DNA of 64,000 nucleotides from Mycobacterium spongiae (GTDB lineage: Bacteria; Actinomycetota; Actinomycetes; Mycobacteriales; Mycobacteriaceae). Location: assembly GCF_018278905.1 (NCBI RefSeq), contig NZ_CP046600.1, positions 1,798,001 to 1,862,000 on the forward strand, written 5' to 3'. Of the stretch, positions 35,727-44,739 are shown one piece after another. Below the pieces are notes generated by a model. It saw nothing but the letters and a program-made list of their open reading frames with translations. It had not been told where the DNA came from and made no database searches. Numbering within the stretch: position 1 is the stretch's first letter; each line of letters opens with the position of its first letter. The position numbers and the translations under genes were made by a program.

Positions 35727-37223
35727 TCAAAATGGTGGCGGGTCGCTGGCGGTGTCGGGCGGTGCCGGCCCGAAGGAGTTCGCGCACTCAGCCGCCTGGG
35801 CTACGCGGGCACGCTGATTATGTCGGCGTTCAGTGTTGATGCGGTGGGCGCGGTCTTGGGCGCGAGTGCGGCGCCGTCTTGGCATCATGGCGGTGCGCTC
35901 GGCGCAGTAGTCCAGCGGTAGGTCGACCTCTGGGGCCGGCGTACCTCCGGTGGAGTGGCACAAACTGGGGAACAGCAGGGCGCTGCCCGGGGTAGTGACA
36001 TACGTGTGGTCTGACGGTGAGGTGAAAATAATTGTCCCGTCGGGCAACTGCCGTTCCCGCCAGCCCCAGAACGTCTTGACCAAGTGGTGAGTTCGGCACT
36101 TGCAATTCAGGTTCGACGCATGCGTGGGCCCGCCGTCGGCGTACGGAATCGAGTGATCCACGTCGCAATTGATGGCGGGCTGGTCGCAGCCGGGCCAGCG
36201 GCAGGTCATATCCCGACAACGCACAAAATCGGCCAGCGCCGTCGACGGCACATACCCCGGCTCGGGCGGGGCATCGGCCGGATGAACCAGCGGCACCCTC
36301 TTGGCTGATGTCGCCAGTTCGGCCACCAGGTCGGCGGTGATGAGCCCGTCGGCGCCGATCTCGGAAGCCGGTGCGCTGCCGGTGCCGTTGATCGTGGCCT
36401 GCTCGGCAATCACGTGGATCACCACCGGAGTGGCCGAGGGTCGCTGTCCGGCGGAGCAGGCGGCTCGCCCGCAGCGACAGCCCAGCCGGTCGGCTCCGGC
36501 CGCCAGGGCGCCGAGCGCATCGGCGCGGCGCTGCTCCCGGCTGCGGGGATCGCGCTCGCACACCGTGGCTGCCAAGGCGGTCAACCGCTTGTCAAGGGCA
36601 TTGGCGTCGGGGGTGAACAAACTGCCGTGGATTTCCGAGGTGCCGCCCTCATTCGCCCCGATCCAGATCTCCCGGTCGGTCTGATTCTTCTTGTGTCGCC
36701 GCACCGCATCCGCGTCGGCGCGGGCCACGATCTTGTCGATTTGCCCGCCCAGCCGACTGCGGGTCATCGACGGCCAGCGGGTCACCTTGGCGGCCAACTC
36801 GGCGTCCACGGCGGCTAGCACGTCGCGGTCGGTGATCAGATCGGTGCGATACACGAGCGTCTGAAACATCCGATAGTCGATCTCACCGGTCTTGAAGACC
36901 GCGCCCACCCGCGGCAGCCGTTCGCGCATGGCCCGGGCATAGCGCAGTCGGCTACTGGCTAACCCCTGGCTGATCCGCAACGCGGCGGCCAGCTCCGCAG
37001 TCACCGCCTCCATCGTGTCGATCGCCCAGTCTTCAGTATCCGAGCAACGGGAGAGCCGATAGGCGAACAATTCACCGATCGCCACCAACTGCGCGGCCGC
37101 CGCCCGGTTCTCGGTGCGCGCCGCCGAGCAGATCCGATCCAGCAGGGACGCCGATTCCGATGTGTTCGACGGATTGCGTCGCTCGAACAGCTCATCGAAC
37201 CGGGACCGAACCTCTTCGAACAT
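35727..37223 (-). CDS. 13E12-type DUF222/HNH endonuclease protein
   Basis: 498 residues. A DUF222 domain spans about 1-300. The C-terminal HNH module has Cys-Arg-Trp-Pro-Gly-Cys, Cys-Asp-Val-Asp-His-Ser-Ile-Pro-Tyr-Ala-Asp-Gly-Gly and Asn-Leu-Asn-Cys-Lys-Cys-Arg-Thr-His-His (about 345-390), the usual zinc-binding HNH layout. This family is multicopy in mycobacteria (REP13E12) and serves as an integration site for some prophages. M. tuberculosis has no copy between mapB and glnA4, so this looks like a lineage-specific insertion. The frame is intact. Confidence 0.88.
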   Translation of the reverse strand: MFEEVRSRFDELFERRNPSNTSESASLLDRICSAARTENRAAAAQLVAIGELFAYRLSRCSDTEDWAIDTMEAVTAELAAALRISQGLASSRLRYARAMRERLPRVGAVFKTGEIDYRMFQTLVYRTDLITDRDVLAAVDAELAAKVTRWPSMTRSRLGGQIDKIVARADADAVRRHKKNQTDREIWIGANEGGTSEIHGSLFTPDANALDKRLTALAATVCERDPRSREQRRADALGALAAGADRLGCRCGRAACSAGQRPSATPVVIHVIAEQATINGTGSAPASEIGADGLITADLVAELATSAKRVPLVHPADAPPEPGYVPSTALADFVRCRDMTCRWPGCDQPAINCDVDHSIPYADGGPTHASNLNCKCRTHHLVKTFWGWRERQLPDGTIIFTSPSDHTYVTTPGSALLFPSLCHSTGGTPAPEVDLPLDYCAERTAMMPRRRRTRAQDRAHRINTERRHNQRARVAQAAECANSFGPAPPDTASDPPPF

Positions 37224-37322
37224 ATTTGCGATTATGCCACTGGGGTCCGACGCTGCCGCCGTTTGGGCCGCAGCTCAACCTGGCGCGGCGGCTGGCGAGA
37301 TGGGGATGGTTGACTAGCCGCT

Positions 37323-38729
37323 ATGGAGCGGGAGCCAGATGCATCGACCGGTTTCGATTCTCGGGCGTTGCCGTGGGCCGAGCTGGACCGACTGGTCCAG
37401 GCTGACGAAGTCGACACCGTCATTGTCGCGTTCACCGACATGCAGGGGCGACTCGCCGGCAAGCGGGTTTCGAGTCGGCTGTTTGTCGACGAAGTAGCCA
37501 CGCACGGCGCTGAGTGCTGTAGCTATCTGCTCGCTGTCGATGTCGACTTGAACACGGTGCCCGGCTATGCGATGTCGAGCTGGGACACCGGATACGGCGA
37601 CATGGTGATGATGCCGGACCTGACAACTCTGCGGCTCATTCCCTGGTTGCCCGGTACGGCGCTGGTGATCGCCGACCTCTCTTGGGCTGACGGGAGCGCT
37701 GTCGCGGCCGCGCCGCGCACCATCTTGGGCCGCCAGCTCGCTCGGCTGACGGAGCGCGGACTGATCGCTGACGTGGCCACCGAGCTGGAGTTCATCGTGT
37801 TCGACGAGCCCTATCGCCACGCCTGGGCCAGCGGCTATCGCGGCCTGACCCCGGCCAGCGACTACAACATTGACTACTCGATAGTGGCGTCTTCTCGGAT
37901 GGAGCCGTTGCTGCGTGACATCCGGCTGGGCATGCAGGGCGCGGGCCTGCGGTTCGAGGCTGTCAAGGGCGAATGCAACGACGGCCAGCAGGAGATCGGG
38001 TTTCGCTACGACGAGGCAATGGTCACCTGCGACAACCACGCCGTCTACAAGAATGGCGCCAAAGAAATCGCCGACCAGCATGGCAAGAGCCTGACATTCA
38101 TGGCGAAATACGATGAGCGTGAAGGCAACAGCTGCCACATCCATCTCTCGCTGCGGGCCGTCGACGGCACCGGAGGCGGTTCCGCAGTGTTCGCCGACAG
38201 TACGCGCCCGCACGGGATGTCGCCGATGTTTCGCAGCTTCGTCGCCGGTCAACTCGCCACCTTACGCGAATTCACCTTGTGCTACGCGCCGAACATCAAC
38301 TCCTATAAGCGATTTGCCGACGGCAGTTTCGCGCCGACGGCGCTGGCGTGGGGCCTGGACAATCGGACCTGCGCGCTGCGAGTCGTCGGGCACGGGCACA
38401 GCATGAGGGTCGAATGCCGGGTTCCCGGTGGTGATGTCAACCAGTACCTCGCGGTGGCGGCGCTGGTCGCTGGAGGGCTGTACGGCATCGAGCAGGGCCT
38501 GGAGCTTGCCGAACCCTGCTCCGGCAATGCCTACGAGGACAGCAGTGTCCAGCGGTTGCCCACCACGCTTGCCGACGCCGCGGCAGAGTTCGAAGCTTCC
38601 GAATTGGCGCGAGAGGCGTTCGGCGACGATGTGGTCGAGCACTACCTGAACAACGCCCGGGTGGAGCTGGCGGCTTTCAACGCGGCGGTTACCGATTGGG
38701 AGAGGATCCGCGGTTTTGAGCGGCTCTGA
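37323..38729 (+). CDS. glnA4: Glutamine synthetase-like enzyme GlnA4
   Basis: 468 residues of the glutamine-synthetase superfamily, divergent from the housekeeping GlnA1. The N-terminal beta-grasp domain has Thr-Asp-Met-Gln-Gly-Arg-Leu-Ala-Gly-Lys-Arg. The ATP-grasp-like core has Glu-Leu-Glu-Phe-Ile, Gly-Glu-Cys-Asn-Asp-Gly-Gln-Gln-Glu and Asn-Ser-Cys-His-Ile-His-Leu-Ser. GlnA4-like enzymes gamma-glutamylate amines such as ethanolamine in Streptomyces rather than ammonia. The downstream amidotransferase, aldehyde dehydrogenase and SDR support an amine-degrading role. Confidence 0.9.
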   Translation: MEREPDASTGFDSRALPWAELDRLVQADEVDTVIVAFTDMQGRLAGKRVSSRLFVDEVATHGAECCSYLLAVDVDLNTVPGYAMSSWDTGYGDMVMMPDLTTLRLIPWLPGTALVIADLSWADGSAVAAAPRTILGRQLARLTERGLIADVATELEFIVFDEPYRHAWASGYRGLTPASDYNIDYSIVASSRMEPLLRDIRLGMQGAGLRFEAVKGECNDGQQEIGFRYDEAMVTCDNHAVYKNGAKEIADQHGKSLTFMAKYDEREGNSCHIHLSLRAVDGTGGGSAVFADSTRPHGMSPMFRSFVAGQLATLREFTLCYAPNINSYKRFADGSFAPTALAWGLDNRTCALRVVGHGHSMRVECRVPGGDVNQYLAVAALVAGGLYGIEQGLELAEPCSGNAYEDSSVQRLPTTLADAAAEFEASELAREAFGDDVVEHYLNNARVELAAFNAAVTDWERIRGFERL

Positions 38730-39447
38730 ATCGGGGCCGGTCCTGGGCCTGACGACCTATCTGGACCGAGCGCAGACCGGCATCTGGGACGTCACGGCGA
38801 GTTTTCTTCCCGCGAGCTACTTCAGGGGCGTCAGCATGGCCGGGGGCATCGCCGTACTGTTGCCGCCGCAGCCGGTGGATGCCGCTGCCGCCAACCGGGT
38901 GTTGGACAGCCTGGACGGGTTGGTCGTTACCGGGGGCAAGGATGTCGACCCTGCCGCCTATGGTCAGGCACGCCACCCGGAATCCGATGAGCCTGGCATC
39001 ATCCGTGATGCCTGGGAGTTCGCGCTGCTGACGGGGGCACTACAGCGCGGGATGCCCGTGCTGGGAATCTGCCGCGGCGCGCAGGTGCTCAATGTGGCTT
39101 TTGGCGGGACACTGCACCAACATCTGCCGGACGTCCTCGGTCATAGCGGACATCGGGCAGGCAATGCGGTCTTCACCGAGCTACCGGTGCGGACCGTGGC
39201 CGGTACCCGACTGGCCGCGCTCGTCGGAGAATCAGCCAAGGTTCGCTGCTACCACCATCAGGCAGTCGACGAGGTTGGCGCGAGTCTGGTCGTCAGCGCT
39301 TGGGACGCAGACGGGGTCGTGGAGGCGTTGGAGCTGCCCGGGGAGAACTTCGTGCTTGCCGTGCAGTGGCACCCGGAGGAGTCTTTGCACGACTTGCGCC
39401 TGTTCGCCGCGGTGGTGGACGCCGCGCGATCCTATGCAGGGGGGTGA
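38716..39447 (+). CDS. Class I glutamine amidotransferase / gamma-glutamyl hydrolase (Rv2859c orthologue)
   Basis: 243 residues from a TTG that overlaps the end of glnA4 by 14 bp. Peptidase C26 domain: nucleophile in Gly-Ile-Cys-Arg-Gly-Ala-Gln (about 116-122), and the His-Glu pair in Val-Gln-Trp-His-Pro-Glu-Glu (about 216-222). It resembles PuuD, which releases glutamate from gamma-glutamyl-GABA. The M. tuberculosis orthologue has a longer repetitive N-terminal tail that is absent here. The start choice is uncertain because of the TTG. Confidence 0.88.
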   Translation: MSGSESGPVLGLTTYLDRAQTGIWDVTASFLPASYFRGVSMAGGIAVLLPPQPVDAAAANRVLDSLDGLVVTGGKDVDPAAYGQARHPESDEPGIIRDAWEFALLTGALQRGMPVLGICRGAQVLNVAFGGTLHQHLPDVLGHSGHRAGNAVFTELPVRTVAGTRLAALVGESAKVRCYHHQAVDEVGASLVVSAWDADGVVEALELPGENFVLAVQWHPEESLHDLRLFAAVVDAARSYAGG

Positions 39448-39454
39448 GTTGACG

Positions 39455-40819
39455 ATGAGAACCGTGCAACTGGTCAATCCAGCCACCGAAGAGGTGCTCC
39501 GGTCGGTGGAACACGCCGACGCTGCGGACGTTGATGACGCGGTTGCTCGGGCCAGGGTGGCCCAGCAGCGATGGGCCGGGTTATCGGCGGCGCACCGCGC
39601 GGCGGGCCTGCGCGCATTCGCGGCCGCCGTCGAGGCGCATATCGACGAGCTAGCCGCCATCGAAGTAGCCAACTCCGGGCACCCGATCGCGTCGGCGCAG
39701 TGGGAGGCCGGCCACGTCCGGGATGTGTTGAATTTCTATGCCGCCAGCCCGGAGCGATTGTCCGGCAAGCAGATTCCAGTCTCGGGTGGCCTCGACGTCA
39801 CCTTCAACGAACCGATTGGCGTGGTCGGTGTGATCGCGCCGTGGAATTTCCCGATGGTCATCGCGTCCTGGGGCATCGCGCCGGCACTGGCAGCAGGCAA
39901 CGCGGTACTGGTGAAACCGGCCGAGTGGACGCCGCTGACCACGATGCGGCTGGGTGAGCTGGCGGTGGCGGCAGGGCTGGACAAAGACCTGCTGCAGGTG
40001 TTGCCGGGAGAAGGCGCGGTGGTCGGGGAGCGATTCGTCACCCATCCGGGCATTCGCAAGATAGTGTTCACCGGGTCCACCGAAGTAGGCAAGCGGGTGA
40101 TGGCCGGCGCGGCGGCTCAGGTTAAGCGGGTGACGCTGGAACTGGGCGGCAAGAGCGCCAACATCGTCTTCGCCGACTGCGATCTGGAGCAGGCGGCAGC
40201 GACCGCGCCCGCCGGAGTGTTCGACAACGCCGGGCAGGATTGCTGCGCCCGCAGCCGGATTCTAGTGCAGCGCAGCGTCTACGACCGGTTCATGGAGCTG
40301 CTCGAGCCGGCGGTGCAGGGCGTCGTTGTCGGAGACCCGGAATCGCGTGACACACAGATGGGGCCGCTGGTGTCCGGCGAGCATCGTGACAAGGTAGCCT
40401 CCTACGTACCGGATGACGCAGCCGTGGCATTTACCGGCACCGCCCCTTCCGGCCCGGGATTTTGGTTCCCACCAACAGTTCTCACCCCGAAGCGCACCGA
40501 CCGAACCGTCCGGGACGAGATCTTCGGGCCGGTGGTCACGGTTTTGATGTTCGATGACGAGTCCGACGCCATCACGCTGGCCAACGACACCGCCTACGGG
40601 CTGTCGGGGTCGATCTGGACCGACGACCTATCCCGGGCACTTCGTGTGTCACGCGCGGTTGAGGCCGGCAACTTGTCGGTAAACTCGCACTCGTCGGTGC
40701 GCTTCAACACCCCGTTCGGCGGCTTCAAGCAGTCGGGGCTGGGTCGCGAGCTCGGGCCTGATGCGCCGCTGCAGTTCACTGAGACCAAGAATGTGTTCAT
40801 CGCGATCCAGGAGGGTTAG
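39455..40819 (+). CDS. aldC: NAD(P)-dependent aldehyde dehydrogenase AldC
   Basis: 454 residues. Aldehyde dehydrogenase fold with Ala-Pro-Trp-Asn-Phe-Pro near 131-136, the cofactor loop Phe-Thr-Gly-Ser-Thr-Glu-Val-Gly (about 207-214), Glu-Leu-Gly-Gly-Lys-Ser (about 230-235) and the nucleophilic region Asn-Ala-Gly-Gln-Asp-Cys-Cys-Ala (about 258-265). It probably oxidises a gamma-glutamyl aldehyde in this operon. The ATG at 39455 matches the orthologue length; an earlier open frame to 39092 lies over the preceding gene. Confidence 0.93.
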   Translation: MRTVQLVNPATEEVLRSVEHADAADVDDAVARARVAQQRWAGLSAAHRAAGLRAFAAAVEAHIDELAAIEVANSGHPIASAQWEAGHVRDVLNFYAASPERLSGKQIPVSGGLDVTFNEPIGVVGVIAPWNFPMVIASWGIAPALAAGNAVLVKPAEWTPLTTMRLGELAVAAGLDKDLLQVLPGEGAVVGERFVTHPGIRKIVFTGSTEVGKRVMAGAAAQVKRVTLELGGKSANIVFADCDLEQAAATAPAGVFDNAGQDCCARSRILVQRSVYDRFMELLEPAVQGVVVGDPESRDTQMGPLVSGEHRDKVASYVPDDAAVAFTGTAPSGPGFWFPPTVLTPKRTDRTVRDEIFGPVVTVLMFDDESDAITLANDTAYGLSGSIWTDDLSRALRVSRAVEAGNLSVNSHSSVRFNTPFGGFKQSGLGRELGPDAPLQFTETKNVFIAIQEG

Positions 40820-41605
40820 GTGGCAGCACCGGTGGATCTGCGCCAACGGCTGGCGGGTCGGGTTGCGGTCGTCACCGGCGGCGGCGGCGGCATCGGTCTG
40901 GCCGCAGCCCGCCGGATGCATGCCGAAGGCGCGATGATCGTCGTGGGTGACGTCGATCCCGCGGCAGGCGGTGCTGCCGCCGAGGAGCTTGCCGGTTTGT
41001 TTGTGCACGTAGATGTTTCCGACGAAGATGAGGTCGACCGTCTCTTTGAGACTGCCGCCGAGACCTGCGGGTCAGTCGATATCGCATTCAACAATGCCGG
41101 CATCTCGCCGCCCGAGGACGACGTCATTGAAACCACCGAAATGCCGGCCTGGCAACGAGTCCAAGACGTCAACCTCACATCGGTATACCTGTGTTGCCGG
41201 GCGGCGTTGCGGCACATGGTGCCCGCCGGGAAGGGTTCGATCGTCAACACGGCGTCCTTCGTCGCGGTCATGGGGTCGGCGACGTCACAAATCTCTTACA
41301 CCGCCTCCAAGGGCGGGGTGCTGGCTATGTCACGTGAGTTGGGGGTGCAGTTCGCCCGGCAGGGCATCCGGGTCAACGCGTTGTGCCCAGGACCGGTCAA
41401 TACCCCGCTGCTGCAAGAGCTGTTCGCCACCGACCCGCAGCGGGCCGCGCGCAGGTTGGTGCACGTGCCGCTGGGCCGCTTTGCGGAACCCAACGAAATC
41501 GCGGCTGCAGTAGCATTTTTGGCGAGCGATGATGCGTCGTTCATCACCGCGTCGACGTTCATGGTCGACGGCGGCATCAGCTCGGCGTACGTCACTCCGT
41601 TGTAG
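40820..41605 (+). CDS. Short-chain dehydrogenase/reductase (Rv2857c orthologue)
   Basis: 261 residues from a GTG immediately after the aldC stop. A classical SDR: Thr-Gly-Gly-Gly-Gly-Gly-Ile-Gly cofactor loop (about 20-27), Asn-Asn-Ala-Gly near 90-93, catalytic Tyr-xxx-Lys in Ser-Tyr-Thr-Ala-Ser-Lys-Gly, and a C-terminal Asp-Gly-Gly-Ile. Within this operon it may act on an amino alcohol or similar intermediate. In MTBC it is the last gene before nicT. Confidence 0.92.
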   Translation: MAAPVDLRQRLAGRVAVVTGGGGGIGLAAARRMHAEGAMIVVGDVDPAAGGAAAEELAGLFVHVDVSDEDEVDRLFETAAETCGSVDIAFNNAGISPPEDDVIETTEMPAWQRVQDVNLTSVYLCCRAALRHMVPAGKGSIVNTASFVAVMGSATSQISYTASKGGVLAMSRELGVQFARQGIRVNALCPGPVNTPLLQELFATDPQRAARRLVHVPLGRFAEPNEIAAAVAFLASDDASFITASTFMVDGGISSAYVTPL

Positions 41606-41611
41606 GGTTGG

Positions 41612-42808
41612 TCAGCCGCCAGCCGGAGTATGGGGCACCACCCCGGAGCGGAGCTCGAATCGGGAAGCCGCAGCGCCGCTCATGCCGCGTCCGGCCATGT
41701 TCCCGATCGGCATGAAGGGCATACCGGCCGGGGTCGCGCCAGCTGATCCACTCAGAGGTGCGGCGCTCCAGGTGCCCCTCGACAACTCAGCGCCCAACGA
41801 GCCTGCCGGCGTCGTTAGCCAACTCGGGGGCACCGACAACGCACCGATCGAGAGCCCCCGACCGACACCGGCCGACAGTGCCACGTCGCCAGCACCGCTA
41901 CCCAGGGCTGATAAGCCGACCGCTTCCACAGCGCGCGCACTCGCACCGACCCCGCCCGCCAGACCGGATTCCACCGCCTTGGCTGCCGCCGCCGGCGCGG
42001 AGGCTAAGCCCCTCGACGCCGTCAGCGCCTGGTTCAGGAACGTCATGGGATACGTCGCGTATTTTGTCGGCGCGCTAAAGGTGTTGAAATGCGACATATA
42101 CGATGCCGCCGACTCAAGGGTGGTCTCCAGCGAGGTGGACGCCGGCGCCGACGCGAGCCCCTGAAGTGCTTGGGGCACCGTCGATACCAGTGCAGACCCG
42201 CTCGACATGACCTCCTGTGTCTGTGTCCCGGCCGCGGCGCCGGCCGCTTCGGCGACGACGGCACCCTGACTGGCGAGTCCCGCTGCATCGGTGGTCGCCG
42301 GCGGTGAGGTGAACGGTGTGAGCTGGGATGCGGTCGCCGAAGCGGCCGCATACCCGTACATCGCCGTCGCATCCTGAGCCCACATTTCTTCGTAGTCGGC
42401 CTCGGTCGCCGCGATCGCAGGGCTGTTCTGCCCCAGGATGTTCGTCGCGATCAGCGACATGAGCAACGTACGGTTCGCAATGATCAACGGCGGCGGCACG
42501 GTCGCCGCGAACGCTGCCGCATGGGCACTGGCGGCCGCCTGGGCCTGGGTGGCCGCTTGCTCCGCCTGGGCTCCGGTGGCGCTGAGCCACGTTGCATACG
42601 GTGCGGCGGCTTGGGCCATGGCGACAGCGGCGGGGCCCTGCCATTTGATCACGAGGCCTGCGATCACCGAGCTGTAGCCACTGGCCACCGAGTAGAGCTC
42701 AGTCGCCAGTATGTCCCAGGCCCCGGCTGCGGCCAGCATCGATCCCGATCCGGGACCGGAATACATGCGCACGGAGTTGATCTCCGGCGGTAGTGCTCCG
42801 AAATCCAT
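41612..42808 (-). CDS. PPE family protein, SVP subgroup
   Basis: 398 residues. A conserved N-terminal PPE domain (about 1-180, [12 protein letters not shown]) includes the Trp-Gln-Gly pair near residues 56-58. A C-terminal half rich in Gly/Ala/Ser carries the SVP-type segment Val-Pro-Pro-Ser-Trp near 327-331. AAGGAGGAA precedes the ATG. PPE proteins are exported by ESX systems, usually with a PE partner; no PE gene is adjacent. It ends 6 bp from the convergent SDR gene. Confidence 0.93.
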   Translation of the reverse strand: MDFGALPPEINSVRMYSGPGSGSMLAAAGAWDILATELYSVASGYSSVIAGLVIKWQGPAAVAMAQAAAPYATWLSATGAQAEQAATQAQAAASAHAAAFAATVPPPLIIANRTLLMSLIATNILGQNSPAIAATEADYEEMWAQDATAMYGYAAASATASQLTPFTSPPATTDAAGLASQGAVVAEAAGAAAGTQTQEVMSSGSALVSTVPQALQGLASAPASTSLETTLESAASYMSHFNTFSAPTKYATYPMTFLNQALTASRGLASAPAAAAKAVESGLAGGVGASARAVEAVGLSALGSGAGDVALSAGVGRGLSIGALSVPPSWLTTPAGSLGAELSRGTWSAAPLSGSAGATPAGMPFMPIGNMAGRGMSGAAASRFELRSGVVPHTPAGG

Positions 42809-43596
42809 TGGTGTTCCTCCTTGATATTGGGTCGGGTGGTCGGTTGGTTGGCGCTATCGAATGAGACCAATGCCGACCAAAAGGTATGGATTGTCGTGTG
42901 TGGGCGCCGCCGAGAGCCGTTGCCCGCGCACGGCGGCACACTGACTCGTTGACGCCGACTTCAGGTGCGGCGCTCGGCTTGTGTTTGCGCCCGATAGGGG
43001 TGCCAACGCAGCACCAGCGCACTCGGGTTAGGTCTCACCGGCCCTGGTGGCCGTCCAGAAAAGCCTGCGCTACCGGATCAGCGCTGGGCTACACAGAGTT
43101 CGTGCAGGAGTGCTTGACCGTTGTGCGGAGTGGCAGGCGCACGGGATCGCGGTACACCCAAGGGGAGTCCGGTGGTCGTCAGGGAAGCCGGCGTTCGCCG
43201 TGACCACTCCGGGGGCGCCGAGCGTGACCAATCCGGCGGCCGATCACGCTTTATCCCAGCGCTTTTCAGCGGATCTTGAGGCAAAGACGCTTGGTCGCAG
43301 GACACTACGGGGCTCGACCCATCAACCTCGCGGACTGGACCGATAGCAACAACTACGTCTGGTGCCGCACTGGGTTCCTCCGAGTCGACCGCGGCGACGT
43401 GAGTCCGCAGCGTCCAAAACCCGACGATCGCAACCATCAGGGCAGCCCCCGCAATAATGGCGATGGCAGCTTGCCATCGAACAACGCTAACGGGGTACCC
43501 CAAACTCACAGTGCCTTCAACTGTACCAGCGAAGCGGCGACCGGACAGGCGAAGACGCGAACGCTGGCGCCGCCGGTGCCGGCGCCGAGAAGACGA
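42809..43596. other. Intergenic interval between PPE gene and hydrogenase operon
   Basis: 788 bp with no confidently supported gene. The only plausible coding signal is the minus-strand frame 43078-43509 listed separately. The plus-strand frames have poor codon character and no ribosome-binding site. No terminator-like inverted repeat with a U-tract was found. Confidence 0.6.
43078..43509 (-). pseudogene. Possible remnant of a membrane-anchored protein
   Basis: A 143-codon frame from a GTG. The first 60 residues look real: a short lead, one transmembrane helix (about residues 14-34) and an acidic Ala/Pro linker. Beyond about residue 65 the translation becomes Arg/Ser/Pro-rich with no domain, as if the true frame had been lost. 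It may be a truncated gene, a short single-pass protein, or chance. Not recognised. Confidence 0.3.
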
Positions 43597-44718
43597 TTAG
43601 AAAACGATCAACGGTATGGCCACTTCGGCTGCGGTGGCCGCGCCGTGGAAGCCGATGAGCTGAGCGGTTTCCGGCGGCTCGTGACCGGTCGCCAGCACCG
43701 CGGCGGCGGCTGTGCAGGTGACCACGACGTCGCCGATCCGGTGCAGGTGGCGTGGACTCACCGGCCCGAACATGCCGGTTGCCACCGCGTCTTCGCGAGT
43801 GCGGACGTCGGCCCAGCCGGCGAGAGCCTCGGTCCAGGTGTCCAGCACGTCCGCCGCAGCGTCCGGCTCGGTGTGCAAGTAGCGCACCCGTGGATCGCCG
43901 GCCACCACGCGAACCCCCGCCGCCAGCTGTGGGTCCGTGTCGAGGTCGACTCGAGCGTCGTCGGGGACGTTGAGGCCGCCATGATCGGCCGTTATCAGCA
44001 GCGCCGCCCGCGGGGGCAGCGCTTCGAGGAGCCGGGTCACCAGGGCATCGACGCGGGATGCGGCCTCGTGCCATGGCGCCGAACCGATGCCGAAGAGGTG
44101 AGCCGCCGTGTCCAGGTCGGCGGTGTATCCGTACACCAGTCCGGGAGCCGCGCGCAGTTCGTCGGCCACGCGCACCGCGTAGTCATCGCTTGACTGGGTG
44201 GCGCAGAACTGCGCTCCCCGATAGGCCGCGTGGGTGAGACCGCTGCCGATGAACCACTCTGGCAGCACCGCGCGTGCGCTAACTCCGGCCCATGCCAGCC
44301 GTTCGAACCAGGTTGGCAGCGGTTGCCAGTGGCGATGTGGTGGGTCGTCGCGCCACCGGATGTGGTTGAGCACCCGGTCGGTGCCGGGGATGTTGAGCGT
44401 GAAGCCCAGGATGCCGTGCTCGCCCGGCTGAGCACCGGTGCCCAGGGACACCAGACTGGTCGGTGTGGTGGACGGGAAGGTGCAGCTGAGCCGGTCCAGA
44501 TCTCCGATTCCACCGGCCAGAACTGAGGCGAGCAGCGGGGCATCGGCGGCCAATTGGGCCAACAGGTCGGCGCCCATCCCATCGACCAGAACGACCGCGA
44601 TGCGGTCGACGTCGTCGGCGTTGCGCACCCGATCCGCCAACCCGAGCTTGTCGACCGCACCCGGAACCCCGAGCAGCGCCGCGGCGGCCGGCAGCACATC
44701 GCAGATCGAACCCGGCAT
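43597..44718 (-). CDS. Alkaline-phosphatase-superfamily phosphodiesterase/pyrophosphatase
   Basis: 373 residues of the type I phosphodiesterase/nucleotide pyrophosphatase fold. The metal Asp is in Val-Leu-Val-Asp-Gly-Met-Gly (about 43-49), and the Thr nucleophile in Thr-Phe-Pro-Ser-Thr-Thr-Pro-Thr-Ser (about 84-92). His/Asp pairs lie in Asp-Leu-Asp-Thr-Ala-Ala-His and Thr-Ala-Asp-His-Gly-Gly. No signal peptide is seen, so it is probably cytoplasmic. It is the last gene of the hydrogenase operon, 21 bp after the DUF6390-type gene. Whether it serves the hydrogenase is unknown. Confidence 0.82.
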   Translation of the reverse strand: MPGSICDVLPAAAALLGVPGAVDKLGLADRVRNADDVDRIAVVLVDGMGADLLAQLAADAPLLASVLAGGIGDLDRLSCTFPSTTPTSLVSLGTGAQPGEHGILGFTLNIPGTDRVLNHIRWRDDPPHRHWQPLPTWFERLAWAGVSARAVLPEWFIGSGLTHAAYRGAQFCATQSSDDYAVRVADELRAAPGLVYGYTADLDTAAHLFGIGSAPWHEAASRVDALVTRLLEALPPRAALLITADHGGLNVPDDARVDLDTDPQLAAGVRVVAGDPRVRYLHTEPDAAADVLDTWTEALAGWADVRTREDAVATGMFGPVSPRHLHRIGDVVVTCTAAAAVLATGHEPPETAQLIGFHGAATAAEVAIPLIVF

Positions 44719-44739
44719 GACGGCCAGTCTGACACGTCA

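Noticed and set aside
43276..44193. Plus-strand 305-codon frame across the phosphodiesterase gene
   Set aside because: Arg/His-rich translation without recognisable domain; the opposite strand encodes a clear alkaline-phosphatase-superfamily protein.
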